Shown here one piece after another: positions 18,401-27,400 of a stretch of 37,361 bases of DNA (position 1 is the first letter of the stretch; each line of letters starts with the position of its first letter). The DNA lies in the NCBI RefSeq assembly GCF_008326305.1, contig NZ_BIXY01000008.1:22461-59821 (forward strand), given 5' to 3'. This DNA is from Dictyobacter arantiisoli (GTDB lineage Bacteria > Chloroflexota > Ktedonobacteria > Ktedonobacterales > Ktedonobacteraceae). The position numbers and the translations under genes are program-made. The notes under the pieces are model-generated. The model searched no databases, was not told the DNA's origin, and worked only from the letters and a program-made list of their open reading frames with translations.

Positions 18401-21400
18401 AGAGTCAGAGCAGGTGACCAGTCAGGATATGCGTGAGCTGGCCCAAAAAACGCTGCCAGAATACATGGTCCCGGCGCATTTCATCTTCTTGCCTACGCTG
18501 CCCACCATGCCAAATGGCAAAATTGATCGTAATGCATTGCTCGCCCTGGCGATTGCCGATGAGTTCGCGCTGACCTTTGTGGCACCGCGTACCATAAATG
18601 AGGAAGTCGTCTTGTCGTGCTGGAGTGAGGTCCTTGAACGTGATCATATCAGCGTATTGGATAACTTTTTCTCAATTGGTGGACATTCGCTGCTGGCTTC
18701 ACAGCTGCTCTCGCGTTTACGTACCTCCTTCCAGATCGAGATTCCGTTGCGTACGCTCTTTGATGCACCTACGATTGCTGAGCAGGCGGTGGTGTTTGAG
18801 CAGTTGCGCCGGAGTCAGATGAACACGGTGGTGCCAGCATTGATCCCTGTTGAGCAGCGTCCACAGCATATCCCACTTTCCTTTGAGCAGCAGCGCCTCT
18901 GGTTCCTGCATCATATGGATTCAGAAAGTGTGGCCTACTCGCTGCCATTGGTGATTCGTCTTAAGGGTGCGATACAGGTTGACCTGCTAGAAGATGCGCT
19001 AACCGAGATTGTGCGTCGCCATGAAGGTCTGCGTACAACCTTCTCAACCGCGCATAATCAGCCCGTCCAGCGTATTGCGCCCGTGGAACGTTTTTCCCTT
19101 CCTCGATTGACCATTCTGCCCCAGCAGGATTTGAATGTGGAAGAGCAGGCGTTGGAATTCATGCAGAGAGAGCTACAGCGTCCCTTTGATTTAGAGCAGG
19201 GGCCTTTGTTTAGAGCCCTCTTGATTGCACTCTCACCTCATGAACCGCAGGAGCATATTCTGGTGCTCAATATGCATCATATTATCAGTGATGGTTGGTC
19301 AGTTGGTATCCTGGTGCAGGAGTTGACCGCACTGTATATGGCCTTTAACCAGCAAGGTGTTTCTCCTTTGCCTGAACTGGCCTTGCAGTATGCAGATTAT
19401 GCGCTCTGGCAACGGAACTGGTTTCAGAAAGAAGGTCTGCAAACGCAGGTGCACTATTGGAAGGATAAGCTTGCCAATCTTGAACCATTAAACTTGCCGA
19501 TTGATTATGCTCGTCCGGCGGTGATGACACGCCAGGGTGCGAAACAGGGGTTTGTTGTCGCGCCAGAGATCCTGGTCGCTCTCCATCGGATCAGTCGTCA
19601 GCAGGGAGCGACGTTATTCATGACCTTGCTAGCGGCTTTCCAGCTGCTGTTAGCGCACTATAGCCAGCAGAACGATATTGTGGTCGGAACTGTTTCAGCC
19701 CATCGTTCTCAGCGTGAATTAGAGTCGTTGATCGGTTTCTTTGTCAATACGTTACCGCTACGGACACAACTGGATTGGGAATGGTCGTTCCTGAACCTGC
19801 TGCAGTCGGTACGTGAAACCACACTGGATGCCTATGCGCATCAGGATGTGCCTTTTGATCTGATGGTCGATGCGGTCCAGGCGACACGTGATCTGAGTAC
19901 ATCGCCGATCTTCCAGGTCCTCTTTGTCCTGCAGAATGCGCCCTTCTCGGCTGAACGCATCTCGGATGTTGAGATGAGTGTGGTTGATATTGAAACACAT
20001 ACCGCCAAGTTTGATCTCTCCTTGACGCTGGCGGAGACCAACCAGGGGCTGAGTGCTTCCTTTGAATATAGTACCGAATTGTTCAAGCCTGAGACCATTG
20101 AGCGGCTCAGCGAACATTTCCAACAGTTGCTGACGGCTATTGTCGATGACCCACAGCATGCTATTGGACGCTATCGCTTGCTTACTCAACGTGAGCAAGA
20201 TCTGTTCAATAGCTGGCAGGGCCCGGAATTGATAACAGTTCCTATTGCCACCTTACACGGTGGTATTCATAGCCAGGCACAAAGAACTCCTCATCAGACT
20301 GCGTTGCTGTCTGTGACGGAGAGTATGAGCTATGAGGAACTGGAGCGGCAGGCCAATCAGTTGGCTCACTATCTACGCAGACAAGGGATCGGTACCGAGA
20401 GTAAAGTTGGTCTGTGTCTGGAACGGGGTGTGTCGCTGATTGTTGGCATGCTGGCAATTCTTAAGGCCGGTGCTGCCTATGTGCCACTCGATCCTAATTA
20501 TCCAGTGGAGCGGCTCCATTTCATTCAGGTAGATGCTCAGATGGAGCTTTTACTAACCCAGACATCGCTGCAAGCACATATTGCTCTGCCGTCTGTGCCT
20601 GTACTGTGTAGTGATCGGGACAGTGCGTTATGGGCACAGGAACCAGTCACAGCTCCGGTTGTCCAGGTTGAAAAGGCGAATCTAGCTTATGTGATCTATA
20701 CATCAGGTTCGACTGGACGACCAAAGGGAGTGATGATTACGCATGCCAGCGCGACCAGCTTTGTTGAATGGTCCAGACAGACGTTTACGAATGCAGAACT
20801 ACAGGGTGTGCTGGCAAGTACGTCAATCTGTTTTGATCTTTCCATCTTTGAGATTTTTGTTACATTGAGCACAGGAGGCACTGTCATTCTCGCGGAGAAC
20901 GCATTGGAATTGGCGGAGCATCCTTATCGGAATCAAGTAACGCTTGTCAATACCGTTCCGTCGGCGGCGGCAGAGCTGGTACGGCAAAAGGCGTTCCCCG
21001 CCAGTGTACTGACCATCAATATGGCTGGAGAAGCTCTGCCAATAAGTGTGGTACAGCAGTTGGAACAAACTACTGCTATCCAGCACATTTATAATCTGTA
21101 TGGCCCTTCAGAGTATACGACGTATTCAACCTTTGCGCAGATTACTTCTACATATCTGACGATCGGTCGCCCGCTGAGTGGAACACAGGTTTATGTGCTG
21201 GATGCATATTTGCAGCCTGTCCCACTGGGTGTACATGGCGAACTCTACTTGAGTGGAGAAGGCCTGGCGCGTGGCTACTACGGGCGCGGCGAGCTTACGG
21301 CTGAACGCTTTATCCCTAATCCTTTCAGTTCACAACCAGGGGCCCGCATGTATCGTACTGGTGACGTGGTTCGCTATCGCGCCGATGGCGACCTCGACTT

Positions 21401-24400
21401 CATTGGACGTGTGGACCATCAGGTGAAAATACGTGGTTTCCGCATCGAACTGGGCGAGATTGAGAGTCGCTTGCAGCGCCATCGGGATGTAAAAGATGTG
21501 GTGGTCACGGTACATGAAGAGCCAAACGGTATCAAACGTATCCTGGCTTATATCGTTGGTACTGATGATACTGATGCGTTACGCTGCTATCTTCAGGAAT
21601 CCTTGCCAGCATATATGATCCCGTCATTTTTCTTGACCCTGGAGGCTTTGCCGCTGACACCAAATGGCAAGGTTGATCGCAAAGCCTTGCCCACTCCTGA
21701 TCAGCATCAGGAGCGTCTTGTTCGAAATATCATTGCCCCACGCAACCAGGAAGAAGAAATATTGTGGCAACTCTGGACTCAGGTATTAAGTACCGAGCGG
21801 CCAATCAGTATGGATGATAATTTCTTTGAGATCGGTGGTGATTCTATCCTGAGCTTGCAAATCGTTTCACGCGCACGTGAACTGGGTTTGCAACTCACTC
21901 CGAGAGATATCTTTGAGTATCAGACTATTGCTGGACTTGCTACGGTTGTGGCGAGTAGCGGTAGTATCTCTGTTAACGAGATTGAGCAGGGACCGATCAG
22001 TGGCAATGTGGCGCTGACATCGATCCAGCATTGGTTCTTTGAGCAGCAATTGGTCGAACCCAATCATTGGAACCAGGCCTTCTTGCTCAATGTGCGATCG
22101 GATATCCAGGTAGATCTGTTGCAGCAAGCACTGGCACATCTGGCAATCCACCACGATGGCTTGCGAACGCGTGTGGAGTATCGCAATGGGCACTGGGTGC
22201 AGTTCATCGCCGAACCTGAGGCAATTGAACCTCCTCTCTGTGAAAAAATAGATGTGTCTCAATATAACGGTGAGGAATTGCAGCACGTGATTGAACTGCA
22301 AGCCCAGAATGCTCAGGCCTCCCTTAATCTGTTCCAGGGTCCGGTCTGGAAGGCGGTCTGGTTCAATCCTGGTACCGGGCAGCCAGCGCGCCTCTTACTG
22401 GTTATTCATCATTTGCTGGTGGATGGTGTCTCCTGGCGTATCCTGCTGGAAGATCTACAGGGGGCATATCATCAATTAGCACAAAATAAAGCTGTGCAAC
22501 TGCCCGCTAAAACAACAGCATTTCAGCACTGGTCGGAACAATTACAGAGTTATACCCAATCAGATGAGGTGATTAAACAACTTCCTTACTGGTTGGCGCA
22601 GACCGACCATGAGTTCCATCGCTTGCCAATCGATCATGACAACGGCGCTAACACTATTGCGTCGGTTGCACATGCACAGTATGCCCTGAACAAGGAAGAG
22701 ACCAGGGCGCTGCTACAGGATGTGCCACCAGCCTTCCATACACAGATGAATGATGTGCTGTTAACTGCTCTGGCGTTGACCCTGTTACCCTGGAGCGGAA
22801 AGCGTGCCCTTTTCGTTCATCTGGAGAGCCATGGTCGTGAGTATCTACAGCCAGGCATGGATCTATCGCGTACGGTTGGTTGGTTTACCAGCTTATATCC
22901 ACTTCTGCTAGACCTGCGTGCTCAAGGGGCGACACAGCCCCTGACTGCTTTGAAGCTCATTAAAGAGCAGCTGCGTCAGGTGCCCCGCTCAGGTATTGGG
23001 TATGGAGCGTTACGCTATCTGTATCAGCCGGATGTGAGGCTGTCTGTCGATCAACAGGTGGCCTTAGAGCAGTTGCGTACGCTACCAGGTGCACAGATTA
23101 GTTTTAACTATCTGGGCCAATTTGATCAGGTTATACAGACTGATGGGATGTTCGCGGCGGCCTCTGAGTCCAGTGGTAGGTCTCAAGGCGAGCATAATCT
23201 GCGTGCACACCTTATTGATGTGACCGCCAGTATTGTGGATGGTAGCTTCGCTGTTGATTGGTCGTATTGTTCCGCTCTGCATGAGGCCGAGACGATTGAG
23301 CGCCTGGCTACTAACTTCATGCAGCGCATTCGGCAACTCATTGTTTTATGTCAGGATCTACAGAATAGTGGCTATACACCATCTGACTTCCCGCTGGCCC
23401 ATCTGACGCAGAACCAGATTGATCGTTTCCTGGGCAATAATCGCAATGTGGAGTCTGTCTATCCTCTCTCGCCCTTGCAACAAGGTCTTCTGTTCCATAG
23501 TGTCTATGAGCCGGTTGGTGGGGACCATATTATTCAGACCTGCTTTACCATTGAAGGATCACTTAACGTTGATGCCTTTGTGCAGGCCTGGCAACAAGTG
23601 AGTGAGCGGCATGCTATTCTGCGTACCGGTTTTATCTGGGATGGCTTGCAAGAACCGCTACAGGTGGTGGCCCATACGGCAACGGTGCCGGTCGTTTGTG
23701 TTGATTGGCAGGCCCACTCAACTGATGAGCAGCAGGCGCAATTAGCTGAGTATCTAAAGGCTGATCGTTTCCAGGGATTTACACTTTCACAGGCACCGTT
23801 GCTTCGCTTGCTTCTCTGTCAATGTGCTCCTGAGCGCTATCAGGTAGTCTGGACCTATCATCATCTTTTACTGGATGGTTGGAGTATTCCATTGCTCTTA
23901 ACGGATCTTTTTGAATACTATCAGGCCGTTGATCAGCAGCGACCACCTGTGCTGGGACGGGTTCGTTCGTATCAGGATTACATTCTCTGGTTGCAGCAGC
24001 AGGATATGACGGCTGCGGAAGCTTTCTGGCGTGAGAAGCTGCGTGGCTTTGTGGCTCCTACTTCGATCGCGATTGAGAAGGCGCAGCCCGCAGTTCAGGA
24101 AGTGCGTTATGGGAAATGTCAGCTGCACCTTTCTGAGGAGGTGACACAGGGATTACAGAGTCTGGGGCGGCAGCAGCAGGTAACGCTCAATACGCTGGTT
24201 CAGGGGGCCTGGGCGATTCTGTTGAGCCGCTATAGTGGCGAGTCAGATGTTGTCTTTGGTGCCACTGTTGCCGGTCGCGCTGCGGCGGTCCCTGATATTG
24301 AACGCATGGTTGGCCTCTTTATCAACACCCTGCCGGTGCGCGCTCGCTTCTCAGGCACAACCGCTGTTCGCGAGGTCTTGCAGCAGTTGCAGCAGTATCA

Positions 24401-27400
24401 AGGAGAGATTGGTCCATATGACTATAGCCCGTTGGTAAGTGTGCAGGGTTGGAGCGAGATTCCACGTGCGACAAGTCTGTTTGAAAGCCTCTTCGTCTTT
24501 GAGAATTATCCGGTGGATACGAGCTTCAATGAGAGTGCTGATAACCAGCAACAGCTACACATTCAATTCAATCACACGGTCGAGCAGACAAATTATCCTT
24601 TGATGCTAGAGGTGCTCCCGCATCAACAAATGATGTTCCAGCTGAGCTATAACCGCAATACTTTCTCAAATGAGATAGCTGAAGGTGTGTTGCAACACCT
24701 GCAAACAATCCTCGAAGGTATTCTGGCAAAGCCAGAGGCGGTGGTGGCAGAACTTCCTCTGCTCACCAGTACTGAAGTTGAGCAGATTGTGGGTGTGCTT
24801 AACCAGACGCAGGTTCCTTATCCGTTAGATATCTCACTTCATCAGTTGATAGCAAACCATGCCAGGCGTTACCCAACGACTATCGCACTGATTTGTGGGC
24901 AGACGCGCCTGACCTATGGACAGTTGCAGGAACGTGCGACCCAGCTTGCGCATCGTTTACGCACGCTGGGTGTCGGTCCTGATGTGCTGGTTGGACTGTA
25001 TATGCCGCGTTCAATCGAGATGGTTATTGGAATGCTGGCAATCTTTCAGGCTGGAGGAGCGTATCTTCCCTTTGATTTAGCCACACCGAAAGGCCGTCTG
25101 GAAACCATTCTCCAGGATGCACAGCCGCGGGTACTGCTGACTTATGCACACTTGCGAGATCAGTTGCCTATTAGTACGATCCCGACGCTTTGCCTTAATC
25201 CGAACTGGCAGGACTTCGCGCAGGAGAGTACGGTTGAGCTTCCCGATGATGCGGATAATCAGCGCCTGGCATATGTCATTTATACCTCGGGCTCAACGGG
25301 CAAGCCCAAAGGGGTGATGGTTACCCAAAAAGGTATGCTCAACCATCTCTTCATTAAGATTGAAGAGCTTGATATTACGGAATACGATTGCATTGCTCAG
25401 ACTGCTTCTCACTGCTTCGATATCTCGGTCTGGCAGATCTTCGCTGGTCTGCTCAGTGGTTCACAGGTCTACATTCTGCCTGATGAGATCGCACATGATC
25501 CTGAGAATCTGGCGATGGCGGTGGCGCAGCATCACATCTCAATCCTTGAGGTTGTTCCTTCACTGTTGCGCGCCATGCTTGAAAGCATCCCGGTGCAGCG
25601 CCTGAATGCTCAATTGCGCAGCCTACGCTGGTTAGTGGCAACCGGGGAAGCATTGCCAGCCGATCTCTGCCGCCGCTGGTGTCAGAACAGTAACCTTCCA
25701 TTGATCAACGCGTATGGACCAACCGAGTGTTCGGATGATGTGACCCATCTGATCATTGAGGAGCCACCCGCAGCGCATGTCAGCGTTATGCCTATCGGGA
25801 AAGCCCTGGCTAACACCAGCCTCTATATCCTGGATGAAGGCTTTCAGCCGGTTCCACTGGGAGTTGCGGCACAATTGTATATCAGTGGCACTGGTGTGGG
25901 TCGTGGCTATCTGCTGGACCCACAACGGACTGCTGATACGTTTATCCCTGATCCATTCAGTGGTATTCCTGGTGACCGGATGTATCGGACTGGCGATCTG
26001 GCGCGTTTCCTGGCGGATGGGAACGTTGAATTTGTTGGACGTGTCGATTATCAGGTGAAAGTTCGTGGCTTCCGTATCGAACTGGGTGAGATTGAGGCGG
26101 CGCTCCAGCAACATGTGGCAATTCGGGAAAATGTGGTGCTGGTTCGTGAGGATGTACCGATGCAGCAACGCCTGGTCGCTTATATTATCTGTACAAATGA
26201 AGCGACTGCTCCCACGGTCGATGAACTCAAACAATTCTTGCGCCAATTCTTGCCAGATTACATGGTGCCAACGGCCTTTGTTGTGTTACCGATCATGCCG
26301 TTGACCAGCAATGGTAAAATCGATCGCCGGGCACTCCCAGCACCCGAGGAACAGCATACCAGCGATAATGAACAGAACGCGTTTGCGCCCAGTCCTCTGG
26401 AAGAGTTGTTGATCCAGATCTGGCGCGACGTGCTTTCATTGAAGCATATAAATGTGCATGATAACTTCTTTGAGTTGGGTGGACATTCATTGTTGGCGAC
26501 ACGGCTGATCTCGCGTGTTCGTGCTGAATTCCAGATCGAGATTCTGCTCAAAAGTCTTTTTGAGGCGCCTACGGTTGCTGGCATGGCGGTGAAAATCGCG
26601 CAACTCCAACGAGAAAATCAGCATGTGGCGACGCCAGCGTTGGTGCCGATGTCACGTGATCAGGCTATTCCGCTCTCATTTGCGCAGCAGAGGCTCTGGT
26701 TTATTGATCAAATGGAGCCTGGTAATCCTGCTTATACTATTCCGCTTGCTCTACGTCTGAATGGTGAATTGAATACTGAGGCTCTGGTTCGTAGCCTGCA
26801 GGAGATTGTCCGCCGCCATGAAATCTTGCGCACAAGTTTTGTGGTACAGGATGAGCAACCTGTGCAGATCGTTCATCCCGCCGATATCTTCCAGGTTCGG
26901 CAGGTGAATATCAGCGAGTTGCAAGTCACTGTTCGAGATGCTCTGATGCGACAGTTGGCACTGGAAGATGCGCAACGACCATTTGATTTGTCCACAGGGC
27001 CACTCTTCCGCGCCACCCTGGTGCATTGTAGTGATCCTGAAACAGAGTTTGCCCTCCTGCTCAGTATGCATCATATTGTTTCAGATGGCTGGTCAATGGG
27101 TGTGCTACTGCGTGAGTTGAGTGTGCTCTATAACGCATTCAGCAATGGCAAGCCCTCACCGCTTGCTAACCTTCCTGTGCAGTATGGCGATGTCGCGTTA
27201 TGGGAACGCACCTGGTTGCATGGGGATCTGCTCAACTATCATCTGGATTATTGGAAGCAGCAACTAAGCGGCTTTACACCCTTACTCTTGCCGCTTGATC
27301 GTACGCGCCCGACCGTGCCAACCAATAACGGCGCCACTCATCAATTTCTCCTGCCTCCTGCTGTCGCGGACGCTTTACACCTGCTCAGTCAGCAAGAGGG

